Source of the DNA: UBA7446 sp049596455
GTDB lineage: Bacteria; Bacteroidota; Bacteroidia; Flavobacteriales; Flavobacteriaceae
Length of the DNA stretch: 55,203 bases
Assembly: GCA_049596455.1 (NCBI GenBank)
Contig: JBMYLP010000010.1
Location: forward strand, 1-55,203
Direction of reading: 5' to 3'
Every line of letters starts with the position of its first letter. Position 1 is the stretch's first letter. This document shows positions 25,968-35,086 of this stretch, in pieces. Both the position numbers and the translations under genes were made by a program. A model generated the notes under the pieces. That model made no database searches. It was not told the origin of the DNA and saw nothing but the letters and a program-made list of their open reading frames with translations.

Positions 25968-28108
25968 TTTTGTTGTAGGGCTAATGGTTTAGAAGGAATA
26001 AAATTAAGTTCCAAATCTTCCAATATATGAACGGCTTCTTCTAAATAAATATCTTTATTCAGTGCTTTTTTCCATCGCTTACGTTTCTCGGCTAGAATAG
26101 TATCAGATTTCATTTTGGAACGCTCATAAGGCAGCGATGAAAACGAAAGTGAATTCGTATAATCGTCTAAAACTTCAAAAGTATCGGCAACCGTTTCGTC
26201 TTTTTCAATTTCTGATGAAAACGCCTCGTAATTCAACGAAAACACATTTTTGTCTTGCTGTGTCTTAACCCATTTTGCGTTTTTTTCTATTAACTGAAAA
26301 AGCTCATTTTTCTCAATGCGCACAGCACTTTTTTGAATCACGTCTTGATAGTTCCCATAGCCGTTCCATTTAGAAAACGACGCAGAAGCAATTTGATCCC
26401 ACACCAATGGATTTTCCTCGTCTTTCTCGCCAATATCCACATAGGCGTAGCGGTCTGGAGCAACCACATCACTTTTTACTCCCTCCAACTGCGTAGATTT
26501 TCCTGTAATGCGATAAAACTTTTCGGTAGTGTATTTCAACGCGCCTAAATCACCATAGGTGCTTTTTGACACAAATCTGTTCAACTCAAGTACGTTTTGC
26601 ACCGTGCCCTTTCCAAAGGTTTGTTTACTACCCAATACCACAGCACGCTCATAGTCCTGCATGGCAGCAGCCAAAATTTCAGATGCAGATGCAGAAAGTT
26701 CATTGACCATAATCACAAGTGGTCCTTCCCAAAGTGTCTTTCCGTCTCTATCTTTAAGTACTTTACTTTTTTCAGACGTAGATTTTACCTGAACCACAGG
26801 ACCTTCATCTATAAAAAACCCCGCCATATCAACTACCGTTTGCAACGAACCACCTCCGTTATTTCGCAAATCAATAACAAGTCCATTCATCCCTTGCTTT
26901 TTCAATCGAATGATTTCCTGCTGCATGTCTTTTGCAGCGTTTCGCTCTTTGTAGTCCTTAAAATCAACGTAGAATTTTGGTAAGTGGATTAGCCCATAAG
27001 ACCGCCCTGCTTTTTCTATTAGTGTTGATTTCAAATACGATTCTTCCATGACAACCGTATCGCGGTTGATTGCAACTTCCTCTACAGTTCCGTCCACTTT
27101 TTTAACGGTGAGAAACACCGTAGTTCCTGCGGGACCTTTAATAAGCTCAATGGCATCGTCTAAGCGCATAGACTGAACGTCAACCGGATCTCCTTCCTGT
27201 TGTCTGACCATCATAATTTGATCGCCAACTTCAATCGATTGATCTCGCCATAAAGGACCCCCAGAAATAATTTCTACAATTTTTATCGCTTGATTTCGCT
27301 TGGTTAGTCTTGCACCAATTCCTTCGTATTTTCCAGACATAGAGGCATCAAATCTATCTTTATCTACAGGCGCAAAGTACACCGAGTGTGGGTCAAACTG
27401 CGAAACAAAAGCATTCAAATAGGTACCAAACCAATCTTCTTCCCTTAAATCACCCATAAGTGAGAAGTAATTTTCAAGATTTTCGCGTGTAATATTACGG
27501 GCTTCAACTTCCAATTCTACAAATGTTTTTGGTGTATAAGAAGCGTCTTTTTCTACTTTTTTTTCTTCCTCCTCTAGTTTACTATGTACAATATTTAGCG
27601 TTGAAAACTTGAGTTGCTTGCGCCACTTTTCGGTGCGCTGACGCAGCGTAAGCGGATAGTCTTGCTCTTCGTAATTAAGATCAATTTCTTCATTTTTGGA
27701 ATAGTCAAAGGGCTTTTCCAACAGCTCGGAATAAAATAATTCTGCTTCTGCTTTACGCTCAAGATAGCGCGCATACACCAAATCAAAAAAGTGTGTATTC
27801 AAACTTCGAAACTCATCGTCAAGTGCATATTTATATCGCTCAAACTGAATAATATCCTTCTTCAAAAAATACCTTTTTTGTCCATCAAGCGCCTCTAGGA
27901 ATGTAGTGTGGAGTTTTTCAGATAGATCGTTATTTATAATTTTTGGAGAAAAATGACCACGTTGCATAAAATATGTGATAAGCTCCATGAGCAACTTATC
28001 TTTGGATGCAGTGTTGGAAAAACTGTGATTTGCAGGCGCATTGAAACGTGTCCACGCAACAAATACTAGGGCAATTAAAATTAAGGGAACAAAAATCTTC
28101 TTTCTCAT
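25964..28108 (-). CDS. prc: Carboxy-terminal processing protease (tail-specific, S41)
   Basis: A 714-residue periplasmic protease with an N-terminal membrane/signal segment (KKIFVPLILIALVFVAW), an N-terminal helical domain, a PDZ domain (about 230-320, KYEGIGARLTKRNQAIKIVEI) and the S41 peptidase core. The catalytic Ser lies in NELSASASEIL and the Lys in KQTFGKGTVQN; a Prc-specific C-terminal domain follows. It degrades or trims envelope proteins, including lipoproteins and cell-wall hydrolases in other bacteria. I start at ATG 28108, since the frame beyond it only offers a TTG. Confidence 0.92.
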   Translation of the reverse strand: MRKKIFVPLILIALVFVAWTRFNAPANHSFSNTASKDKLLMELITYFMQRGHFSPKIINNDLSEKLHTTFLEALDGQKRYFLKKDIIQFERYKYALDDEFRSLNTHFFDLVYARYLERKAEAELFYSELLEKPFDYSKNEEIDLNYEEQDYPLTLRQRTEKWRKQLKFSTLNIVHSKLEEEEKKVEKDASYTPKTFVELEVEARNITRENLENYFSLMGDLREEDWFGTYLNAFVSQFDPHSVYFAPVDKDRFDASMSGKYEGIGARLTKRNQAIKIVEIISGGPLWRDQSIEVGDQIMMVRQQEGDPVDVQSMRLDDAIELIKGPAGTTVFLTVKKVDGTVEEVAINRDTVVMEESYLKSTLIEKAGRSYGLIHLPKFYVDFKDYKERNAAKDMQQEIIRLKKQGMNGLVIDLRNNGGGSLQTVVDMAGFFIDEGPVVQVKSTSEKSKVLKDRDGKTLWEGPLVIMVNELSASASEILAAAMQDYERAVVLGSKQTFGKGTVQNVLELNRFVSKSTYGDLGALKYTTEKFYRITGKSTQLEGVKSDVVAPDRYAYVDIGEKDEENPLVWDQIASASFSKWNGYGNYQDVIQKSAVRIEKNELFQLIEKNAKWVKTQQDKNVFSLNYEAFSSEIEKDETVADTFEVLDDYTNSLSFSSLPYERSKMKSDTILAEKRKRWKKALNKDIYLEEAVHILEDLELNFIPSKPLALQQN

Positions 28109-28235
28109 ATGTGTGTTTGGTAGCAAGGTTAAATGTACTACTTTTTGTTAACTTTTTGATAAGTCCTCGATAATCATGCCAAATTAAACCAAAATCACGC
28201 TGCCATTGTGTATTTTTAACGTTCAATTAACAAAA

Positions 28236-29003
28236 ATGAAAAAGCCACTTATTCTGGTTACCAACGATGACGGCATCAGCGCACCGGGGTTGCGAAACCT
28301 AATAAAAGTTATGACCACCATTGGCGATGTGGTGGTGGTTGCACCCGATAGTCCCCAATCTGGAATGGGACATGCCATTACCATAAACAACACTTTGCGA
28401 TGTAGTAAAGTAACTATTGACGATGGTCCGCAAACCGAATACGCCTGTTCGGGTACCCCTGCCGATTGTGTAAAAATGGGTGTGCACGAAATCCTAAAAC
28501 GCAAACCCGATTTATGTGTTTCGGGAATCAATCACGGTTCAAATTCATCCATCAACGTTATTTATTCGGGCACCATGAGTGCTGCCGTAGAAGCGGGTAT
28601 TGAAGGCATTCCGGCTATCGGTTTTTCGCTATTGGACTATGCATGGAATGCCGATTTTTCACAAATAACCTCTTTTGTTAAGCGTATTGCCGAATCGGCA
28701 CTAACCAACGGAATTCCTGAGGGTGTTGTGCTAAATGTAAACCTACCTAAACTTCTCGAAAAAGACATTAAAGGCATTCGCATTTGCCGTCAAGCCATGG
28801 CGTATTGGGTAGAAGAATTTGACAAACGAAACGACCCAACAGGCAAAGAATATTATTGGTTAACAGGAAAATTTATCAATGAGGACAAAGGCGAAGATAC
28901 AGACGAATGGGCACTCGAAAATGGCTATGTGAGTGTGGTTCCCGTGCATTTTGACATGACAGCGCATCACAGTATTCAAAAACTAAACACATGGGATTTC
29001 TAA
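28236..29003 (+). CDS. surE: 5'/3'-nucleotidase SurE
   Basis: A 255-residue survival protein E: the metal-binding LVTNDDGISAPGL at the start (adjacent Asp residues), SGMGHAITI, YACSGTPADCVKMG and the Asn/Gly motif GINHGSNSSINVIYSGT. It hydrolyses nucleoside monophosphates. The start is ATG 28236; a longer frame from 28206 has no similarity. It heads a close-packed set surE, small membrane protein, lpxB, NlpC lipoprotein, comEC. Confidence 0.95.
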   Translation: MKKPLILVTNDDGISAPGLRNLIKVMTTIGDVVVVAPDSPQSGMGHAITINNTLRCSKVTIDDGPQTEYACSGTPADCVKMGVHEILKRKPDLCVSGINHGSNSSINVIYSGTMSAAVEAGIEGIPAIGFSLLDYAWNADFSQITSFVKRIAESALTNGIPEGVVLNVNLPKLLEKDIKGIRICRQAMAYWVEEFDKRNDPTGKEYYWLTGKFINEDKGEDTDEWALENGYVSVVPVHFDMTAHHSIQKLNTWDF

Positions 29004-29263
29004 AACCCTCTATGCGTTGGGGTGTACTTATTGGAATTGGTCTACCCGCTTTTTTGTTGGGTATTGTTTTACTTGTTTTTGACACGCAAGGGAAAGAAAT
29101 ACAATCCGCCGCTTTGGCTGGGCTTGCTGCCCTTAGTGCCGTTCCAAACCTGTTGCTCTTTTTTTGGGCACTTCGAAAAAATAAAGACACCATGGCATAT
29201 GGTATTCTTATGGGCTGCATCTTGTGGGCTTTGTTTACCTTTGGCATAAAGTTTTTTGGATGA
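28991..29263 (+). CDS. Small membrane protein between surE and lpxB
   Basis: A 90-residue protein with about three hydrophobic segments (roughly 11-30, 41-59 and 69-88) separated by short polar turns (DTQGKEIQ, RKNKDT). Not recognised beyond being a small integral membrane protein often found beside surE and lpxB in this family. Its ATG lies inside the last codons of surE (13-base overlap) and its TGA overlaps the lpxB ATG by four bases, so it is translated with them. A role with lipid A synthesis is inference. Confidence 0.7.
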   Translation: MGFLKPSMRWGVLIGIGLPAFLLGIVLLVFDTQGKEIQSAALAGLAALSAVPNLLLFFWALRKNKDTMAYGILMGCILWALFTFGIKFFG

Positions 29264-30366
29264 AATATTACGTCATTGCGGGAGAAGCATCGGGCGATTT
29301 GCACGGCGCAAATATGCTCAAAGCGTTACGGCATAAAGATCCATCTGCAGTGATCAGGGCTTGGGGTGGTGATCGCATGCAAGCAGAAGGCGCAACATTG
29401 GTAAAACACTACCGCGATTTGGCATTTATGGGCTTTTGGGAAGTTGCCAAAAACCTCCGCACCATTCTGAACAACATTAAACTTTGTAAAGAAGATATTG
29501 CAAAATTTAAACCAGATGCGCTGATTTTAATCGATTATCCTGGGTTTAATTTACGTATTGCCGAGTGGGCAAAAGCGCAGCGCATTCCGGTGCATTATTA
29601 TATTAGTCCGCAAGTATGGGCATGGAAAGAAAATAGGGTAAAATTGATGGCACGAGTTATTGATTACTTGTATGTCATTCTGCCTTTTGAAAAGCCTTTT
29701 TTTGAAGAAAAACACCGCATTCCCGTTGATTTTGTAGGACATCCGCTATTAGACGAAGTGTCCCATTTTGATGCAGGTTCAGAAGCCAATTTTAGAAAAC
29801 AACACAAGCTACCTAAAGACAAACCCATCATTGCTTTACTTCCTGGGAGCAGAGCCCAAGAGGTGAAAAAAATGCTGGATGTGATGGTAGCAACCGCCAA
29901 ACAATTTCCAGACCATTGTTTTGTGGTGGCAGCAGCGCCGCATCTTAGCGATTCGCTTTTTGAAGGCTTACCCGTTTATGTTGTTAGAAATGACACCTAC
30001 ACTCTTTTAGCTCATGCCACAGCAGCGTTGGTCACTAGTGGAACAGCAACCCTAGAAACAGCACTTTTTGAAGTGCCACAAGTGGTATGCTACAAAACCA
30101 GTGCGTTGAGCTATGTTATTGGAAAGCAAGTGGTCAAATTACCTTATATCTCGTTAGTAAATCTAATTCTAGATAAAAACGCCGTTCACGAACGCATCCA
30201 ATCGGAGTGCAACTCAAAACAATTAGCAGCAGATTTATCAGAAATTTTGACTGGACCAAAGCGACAAGCGCAACTTGACGCCTACAAAACATTAAAGGAA
30301 AAATTAGGAGGAAGTGGCGCAAGTGCTGCTGTTGCCAAATTAATTTTGGAACGAACCCATGCGTAA
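29260..30366 (+). CDS. lpxB: Lipid-A-disaccharide synthase
   Basis: A 368-residue GT19 glycosyltransferase that joins UDP-2,3-diacylglucosamine and lipid X to the lipid A disaccharide. The N-terminal motif is YVIAGEASGDLHGANM, followed by MGFWEV, IDYPGFNLRIA, YYISPQVWAWKENRV, the nucleotide-site motif ALLPGSRAQEVKKML and GTATLETAL. ATG 29260 begins at the conserved start; the further upstream TTG has no support. It overlaps the lipoprotein gene behind it by eight bases. Confidence 0.95.
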   Translation: MKYYVIAGEASGDLHGANMLKALRHKDPSAVIRAWGGDRMQAEGATLVKHYRDLAFMGFWEVAKNLRTILNNIKLCKEDIAKFKPDALILIDYPGFNLRIAEWAKAQRIPVHYYISPQVWAWKENRVKLMARVIDYLYVILPFEKPFFEEKHRIPVDFVGHPLLDEVSHFDAGSEANFRKQHKLPKDKPIIALLPGSRAQEVKKMLDVMVATAKQFPDHCFVVAAAPHLSDSLFEGLPVYVVRNDTYTLLAHATAALVTSGTATLETALFEVPQVVCYKTSALSYVIGKQVVKLPYISLVNLILDKNAVHERIQSECNSKQLAADLSEILTGPKRQAQLDAYKTLKEKLGGSGASAAVAKLILERTHA

Positions 30367-30820
30367 TTTTATTTTTATACTACTTGCCGTGAGTCTTGTA
30401 AGCTGCGGTAGTTTTAAAAAAGGCACCAAAATGAAACCCCGTGACGGGGTGGTGTATTATGCCAAAGGGTATATGGGAACTCCTTATGTTTATGGCGGAA
30501 CAACCAAAAGGGGGATTGATTGCTCTGGGCTAATCTACAATGCCTACCGCCAACAAGGCATTCGGGTGCCAAGAACCGTTCACGAATTGCGAAAAAAAGG
30601 GAAGCGTATTTCAGTTGATAGAGCCAAAAAAGGAGATCTTGTCTTTTTTAGAACATCTAAAAAAAGAAAACTAACCCACGCTGGTATTGTGGTAAGTACA
30701 AAAGGTGGTGTTCCGCAATTTATTCATGCCTCCACATCAAAGGGGGTGATGGTTTCTTCGTTAAATTCTAGCTATTGGAAAAAGGCGTATGCCCAAACCC
30801 GAAGACTGCTCAAAAAATAA
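30359..30820 (+). CDS. NlpC/P60 cell-wall hydrolase, lipoprotein
   Basis: A 153-residue protein with lipobox LVSC (Cys16) and a single NlpC/P60 domain: the catalytic Cys in GIDCSGLIYNAY, His in LTHAGIVV and the third His in QFIHAST. Such enzymes cleave the D-Glu to diaminopimelate bond in peptidoglycan stems. It overlaps lpxB by eight bases and precedes comEC by 19, so the cell-wall role is fitted into a lipid A/envelope operon. Confidence 0.9.
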   Translation: MRNFIFILLAVSLVSCGSFKKGTKMKPRDGVVYYAKGYMGTPYVYGGTTKRGIDCSGLIYNAYRQQGIRVPRTVHELRKKGKRISVDRAKKGDLVFFRTSKKRKLTHAGIVVSTKGGVPQFIHASTSKGVMVSSLNSSYWKKAYAQTRRLLKK

Positions 30821-30839
30821 TTTTTTTGTACTTTGAGGC

Positions 30840-32756
30840 ATGCCTCATCCAAGTACACCAATAGCGGTCATTGCACTATCGCTTAGCGCAGGAATTCTAC
30901 TGCGTGAAACAGGATTCGAGCCTTCTTTTTTTCTATTTGTTGCAAGCACAGCCGTGCTGATTTTTTGTCATTTTAAACGGATGAAAAAACTCTTTTTATT
31001 TACGGCATGTAGTTGTTTTTTATTGCTGGGAACGATACGATACAAACCACCAAATGTAACTGTTAGCTCAAAGCCAGATCATTATACCATTGAAATTAAA
31101 ACAGTACAAAACACCACCGCTTTTGGATATCAATATGTGGTAAAAACGACGCAGAACGAAAATGCGCTTCTTCAAACAAACTTGGAGAACAAATTTACTG
31201 TTGGCGAACGCCTTTTGGTGCATGGAACATTTGTTCCGATAGCACCTCCAAAAAACCCAACGGATTTTGATTTTAGAACCTATATGCGTCATAAAGGTGT
31301 TTCACGAAAACTGGTGCCTACAAACGAGGTTTTTATCCTGGTTGGGCACAAATCAAGTGTAAATAGTTGGGCGTTTGCCGTACAACAAAAACTGATTTCA
31401 AAATTGAAAAAAACGCCTTTGCGAGAAGACAGCAAAGCTTTGGTTATGGCACTTGTCTTGGGAAATAAAAAAGAACTAACGGAGGAACGTATCCAACAGT
31501 ATCAGCGGGCAGGTGCTATGCACCTACTGGCAATCTCTGGACTGCATATCGGCGTGGTGTTGCTGTTGCTCCGCTTTTTAGTGGCACCCCTAAAACGAAT
31601 TCGGTATGGGACTGTTTTGGCAGCGGTATTACCTATTGTTTTTTTGTGGTGTTTTGCGCTTATCACAGGAGGAGCGTCATCTGTAATTCGGGCAGTAACC
31701 ATGTTTTCTTTCTTGCAGATTGGACTTGCCCTAAAACGAAAAAACGTGCGAATGCAGGGTGTTTGGGTCAGTTTTGTGGTGTTGCTTTTTGTGCAGCCAC
31801 AACTGCTTTTTGACGTTGGGTTTCAACTAAGTTACGCAGCTGTTTTTGGCATTGTCTGGATGATGCCACATTGGCAACGCTTGTTTGTGAAAAAAAATCG
31901 TTTGGTGCGGTATGTAGCTGCGCTTATTGGTATTGGCGGCATTGCGCAGTTGTCCGTTTTACCCCTGAGTTTGTTCTATTTTCATCAATTTCCAATGCTG
32001 TTTTGGCTGAGTAACCTGGTGCTTGTTCCCTTTGTTGGGATCATCATTATGTTTGGAATTGGGTGTATTGTGATGAGTTTTTTTTCATCTGCAGACTGGT
32101 TTTTTACTTTAGCAGACACCGTGTTTTGGGGCTATCAATGGGTCGTGGCGTGGATTGCACAATGGGAAGGTTTTTTTGTGGAATACATTCCATTTAGAGC
32201 CATTGATGCATTACTGCTTGGCATGACTATTTTGGTTTTATTTTATCTGTTGCAATCTCCAAAAAAAAATAGAATTGTGTTGTTTGGAATGCTCAGTTTA
32301 GTGTTTCATGCACAATTGTATTTAGACTGGGAAAAACCGCCAAAAGCAACCATCACACAATTGTATAAAAATTCATTGCTATTGATTGCGGATAATGTTA
32401 ACGTTATCGCAATAGCAGCCAAGCAAACACCAAAAGTGAAACGCATGGCGCAACAATTTCAACAGCACTATCGACTTAAAAACACTGTGTACAAGCCTAT
32501 GCAACACGCATACACCAACCTGCTTGTAGTAGATAGTTTGGGGACTTATCGTGGAATGGGAACCTACCAATCTGTATTGCTTAGACAAAGTCCAAAAATC
32601 CATTTGGGAGAACTGATTGATAGTATTGCACCACAAATTATTATCGCAGATGGCAGTAATTATCCTTCATTTATTTCAAGATGGGAGAAAACCTGTGCAG
32701 CAAAGGGTATCCGTTTTCACGCTACGGCAACACAAGGGGCTTATCCTTTAAACTGA
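30840..32756 (+). CDS. comEC: ComEC/Rec2-family DNA uptake channel
   Basis: A 638-residue membrane protein. The N-terminal part (about 1-180) has two hydrophobic helices and an OB-like soluble domain. The Competence domain (about 180-480) contains MALVLGNKKELTEE, AGAMHLLAISGLHIGVVL and SSVIRAVTMFS with many helices. The last ~140 residues stand where many ComEC proteins carry a metallo-beta-lactamase domain, but no HxHxDH motif is present. It should conduct single-stranded DNA across the inner membrane. It overlaps the convergent thioredoxin gene by 16 bases. Confidence 0.88.
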   Translation: MPHPSTPIAVIALSLSAGILLRETGFEPSFFLFVASTAVLIFCHFKRMKKLFLFTACSCFLLLGTIRYKPPNVTVSSKPDHYTIEIKTVQNTTAFGYQYVVKTTQNENALLQTNLENKFTVGERLLVHGTFVPIAPPKNPTDFDFRTYMRHKGVSRKLVPTNEVFILVGHKSSVNSWAFAVQQKLISKLKKTPLREDSKALVMALVLGNKKELTEERIQQYQRAGAMHLLAISGLHIGVVLLLLRFLVAPLKRIRYGTVLAAVLPIVFLWCFALITGGASSVIRAVTMFSFLQIGLALKRKNVRMQGVWVSFVVLLFVQPQLLFDVGFQLSYAAVFGIVWMMPHWQRLFVKKNRLVRYVAALIGIGGIAQLSVLPLSLFYFHQFPMLFWLSNLVLVPFVGIIIMFGIGCIVMSFFSSADWFFTLADTVFWGYQWVVAWIAQWEGFFVEYIPFRAIDALLLGMTILVLFYLLQSPKKNRIVLFGMLSLVFHAQLYLDWEKPPKATITQLYKNSLLLIADNVNVIAIAAKQTPKVKRMAQQFQQHYRLKNTVYKPMQHAYTNLLVVDSLGTYRGMGTYQSVLLRQSPKIHLGELIDSIAPQIIIADGSNYPSFISRWEKTCAAKGIRFHATATQGAYPLN

Positions 32757-33283
32757 TGCTCAAAATTTTTGATATATATAGTAAAGTCTTGCGGAGATTT
32801 GATGTTTTTATAATCTTGTTTATGGATTAGTTTGAGGTAAATCTCAATCTGCTTTGGGGTTAAATACCCCACAATAGGTGCAATATAATTCCCTTTTTCA
32901 TCAAAAAAAACAAGTGTTGGGTAGCCAGAAACACCCAAATAGCGGGTAAAGTTATGCGTGGCGTTACGGGACTTGGCGCGTTTTGGGTCAAAATATGGAT
33001 TGTCAAAAGCTATACCCTTATAGGTGACTTTTTCATTGCCTTCGGCGTTAAACTTTACAGGGTAAAAATGCGCATTTAAATATGCACTCACGTCGTCGTT
33101 GCCAAAGGTGTTTTTGTCCAGAAGTTTACACGGACCGCACCAAACCGTGTAAGCATCCAGCATAATGGGTTTAGGAGTTTCCTTTTGGGCTGCCAAAGCC
33201 TCATCAAGAGTAAACCATTTTACTTGGGCACTAATAGAAGTGCCTATCAGTAAAAAAATAATAAAGGCTTTATTCCATGCCAT
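32741..33283 (-). CDS. Secreted thioredoxin-fold protein
   Basis: A 180-residue protein with a signal peptide (AFIIFLLIGTSISAQ) and a thioredoxin fold with the active site WCGPCK at about 48-53, preceded by LDAYTV; the cis-Pro is in GYPTLVFFD. It probably reduces or isomerises disulfides in the periplasm. The insert around DPKRAKSRNATHNF is typical of DUF255/DsbD-gamma-like members. The first 14 bases overlap the end of the POT transporter gene, so the two are probably one operon. Confidence 0.85.
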   Translation of the reverse strand: MAWNKAFIIFLLIGTSISAQVKWFTLDEALAAQKETPKPIMLDAYTVWCGPCKLLDKNTFGNDDVSAYLNAHFYPVKFNAEGNEKVTYKGIAFDNPYFDPKRAKSRNATHNFTRYLGVSGYPTLVFFDEKGNYIAPIVGYLTPKQIEIYLKLIHKQDYKNIKSPQDFTIYIKNFEHQFKG

Positions 33284-35009
33284 GCATCATGCGCTTTAAG
33301 GGCTTATTGAGTATAACCAATATTAGTGCCATAACCGTTGGTGCAATAAAGAAAATCATAAAAAATGAACTCATGGACGTTTGAGATGAAATTTCATCGA
33401 TGTAGCTTCCCAACTTGTGGCTCATAAAGTTTCCGATTGCAGATGCAAAAAACCAAATGCCAAACATAAATCCAACCAACCGCTTTGGCGATAATTTACT
33501 TATATAAGAAAGCCCAACAGGCGATACACAAAGCTCGCCAAGCGTGTGGAAGAGGTATGCCAAAATCAGCCATAAAATACTTACCGACGCAGTTTGAGCA
33601 CCTGGAGGAATTTCGGAAGATCCGTATGCAAGTGCCACGTATCCCAGTCCCAAAACAAATAAGCCCAAAGCAAATTTTAATGGTCCTGATGGGTTCTTGC
33701 CCACTTTGCTAAGTTTTGCCCAAACAAGTGAAAAAACAGGTGCAAATGCAATGATAAAAAATGAGTTTAAAGAACTAAACCACGAAGCAGGTATTTCGAG
33801 AACTTCAGACAAAAAGTCAATTCGTGTTTTGTAAACTGAAACATACCAAATAATGATAAAACTAATGGCGGTTGCCAAAATCGTAATTGGCGTGCTTTTA
33901 AACACACGCATTCCCAACAGATACAGTAATCCCGACAGCAAAACTAATGGAACAAAAAGAAAAAGTCCGTCAACAACACGAAAGGCATCTGCTTGAATGC
34001 CCGCCTCTAAAATCCTATCGGTATAGTCTCTAGCAAAAATGGTCATGGTGCCACTGGCTTGCTCAAACGCTACCCAAAAAAATATCGAAGCAAAAGTAAG
34101 CACAGAAGCTACAATTAGGCGGTCGCGCTCTACACGTTCATAGCGAAGTAATCGCTTGACAATTAGTACAAAATATCCAATGGTTGCAATGTAAAATGCC
34201 CCTTGGTTTATATCACTAGAAATAAGCGTAGTGCCAAATATTACCTCAGCGATATTATTTGCCATAAGCACTATACCCGCTACAGTGGCAACCAAAAATA
34301 ACGTCGTGTCTACATTTGTAAAGCTAACACTCTTGGCAGTATCTTCTGCCCTAACCGCAGGTTTTTTGGAGGGCTTTGCTGCTAAATCGCCAAGTATTTT
34401 TTGTCCAAAATAAAATTGAATGGTACCAAATAGCATAAAGATTCCTGCCAATCCAAAACCATAACTCCAGCCTTCATTTACCCCATACCAGCCACAAAGC
34501 AATATGCCCAAAAACGCACCTGCGTTGATGCCCATATAAAAGATGGTATACGCCGAATCCTTTAAATTTTCCTTCTTTTTGTACATCTCTCCAACTATGG
34601 AGGAGATATTGGGTTTAAAAAATCCATTTCCAAGAATAAGCAAAAGTAGTCCAAGGTAAAAGGTGAAGGGTGTTTCAAAGGCAAGCGAGCCGTGACCAAA
34701 AGTCATGAGTAATCCGCCAACCAAAACGGCTAAGCGAGGGCCCATAAATTTATCTGCTAAGTAGCCTCCCAAAATAGGTGTGACGTAAACCAAACCTGTG
34801 TATAATGCCATGAGTTCCAATGCATGGGAACGCGTCCATCCAAAGCCGCCTTCAGAGAAAGGTGCCGTTAAAAACAATACCAAAAGCGCACGCATGCCGT
34901 AGTAGCTAAAACGCTCCCACATTTCAGTAAAAAATAGCATAAATAGCCCTACAGGATGTCCAAAAATAGTACGTTGATTTAAGGCAGAACCGCCAAATTG
35001 TGTTTCCAT
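33270..35009 (-). CDS. POT/PTR-family peptide:proton symporter
   Basis: A 579-residue MFS transporter with about 14 helices. The POT signature ExxERFxYYG is present (EMWERFSYYGMRALLVLFL), as are GGYLADKFMG and the second signature FYMGINAGAFLG. These proteins import di- and tripeptides with protons. The C-terminal half has the usual ELCVSPVGLSYI block. The gene is divergent from HMG-CoA reductase (77 bases between the starts) and leads into the thioredoxin gene. Confidence 0.92.
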   Translation of the reverse strand: METQFGGSALNQRTIFGHPVGLFMLFFTEMWERFSYYGMRALLVLFLTAPFSEGGFGWTRSHALELMALYTGLVYVTPILGGYLADKFMGPRLAVLVGGLLMTFGHGSLAFETPFTFYLGLLLLILGNGFFKPNISSIVGEMYKKKENLKDSAYTIFYMGINAGAFLGILLCGWYGVNEGWSYGFGLAGIFMLFGTIQFYFGQKILGDLAAKPSKKPAVRAEDTAKSVSFTNVDTTLFLVATVAGIVLMANNIAEVIFGTTLISSDINQGAFYIATIGYFVLIVKRLLRYERVERDRLIVASVLTFASIFFWVAFEQASGTMTIFARDYTDRILEAGIQADAFRVVDGLFLFVPLVLLSGLLYLLGMRVFKSTPITILATAISFIIIWYVSVYKTRIDFLSEVLEIPASWFSSLNSFFIIAFAPVFSLVWAKLSKVGKNPSGPLKFALGLFVLGLGYVALAYGSSEIPPGAQTASVSILWLILAYLFHTLGELCVSPVGLSYISKLSPKRLVGFMFGIWFFASAIGNFMSHKLGSYIDEISSQTSMSSFFMIFFIAPTVMALILVILNKPLKRMMHGME

Positions 35010-35074
35010 AATTAAGTTGTTGTTGGGCTAATATAGGATTTTTGGGGGAATGATTAGAACTGTAAAGACATCCG

Positions 35075-35082
35075 TATCTTTG
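35075..35082 (+). promoter_or_regulatory. -7 box directly before the HMG-CoA reductase gene
   Basis: TATCTTTG matches TAnnTTTG and ends four bases before the ATG at 35087. If used, the mRNA would be leaderless or nearly so. No good -33 TTTG is seen. Confidence 0.4.
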
Positions 35083-35086
35083 CCCC

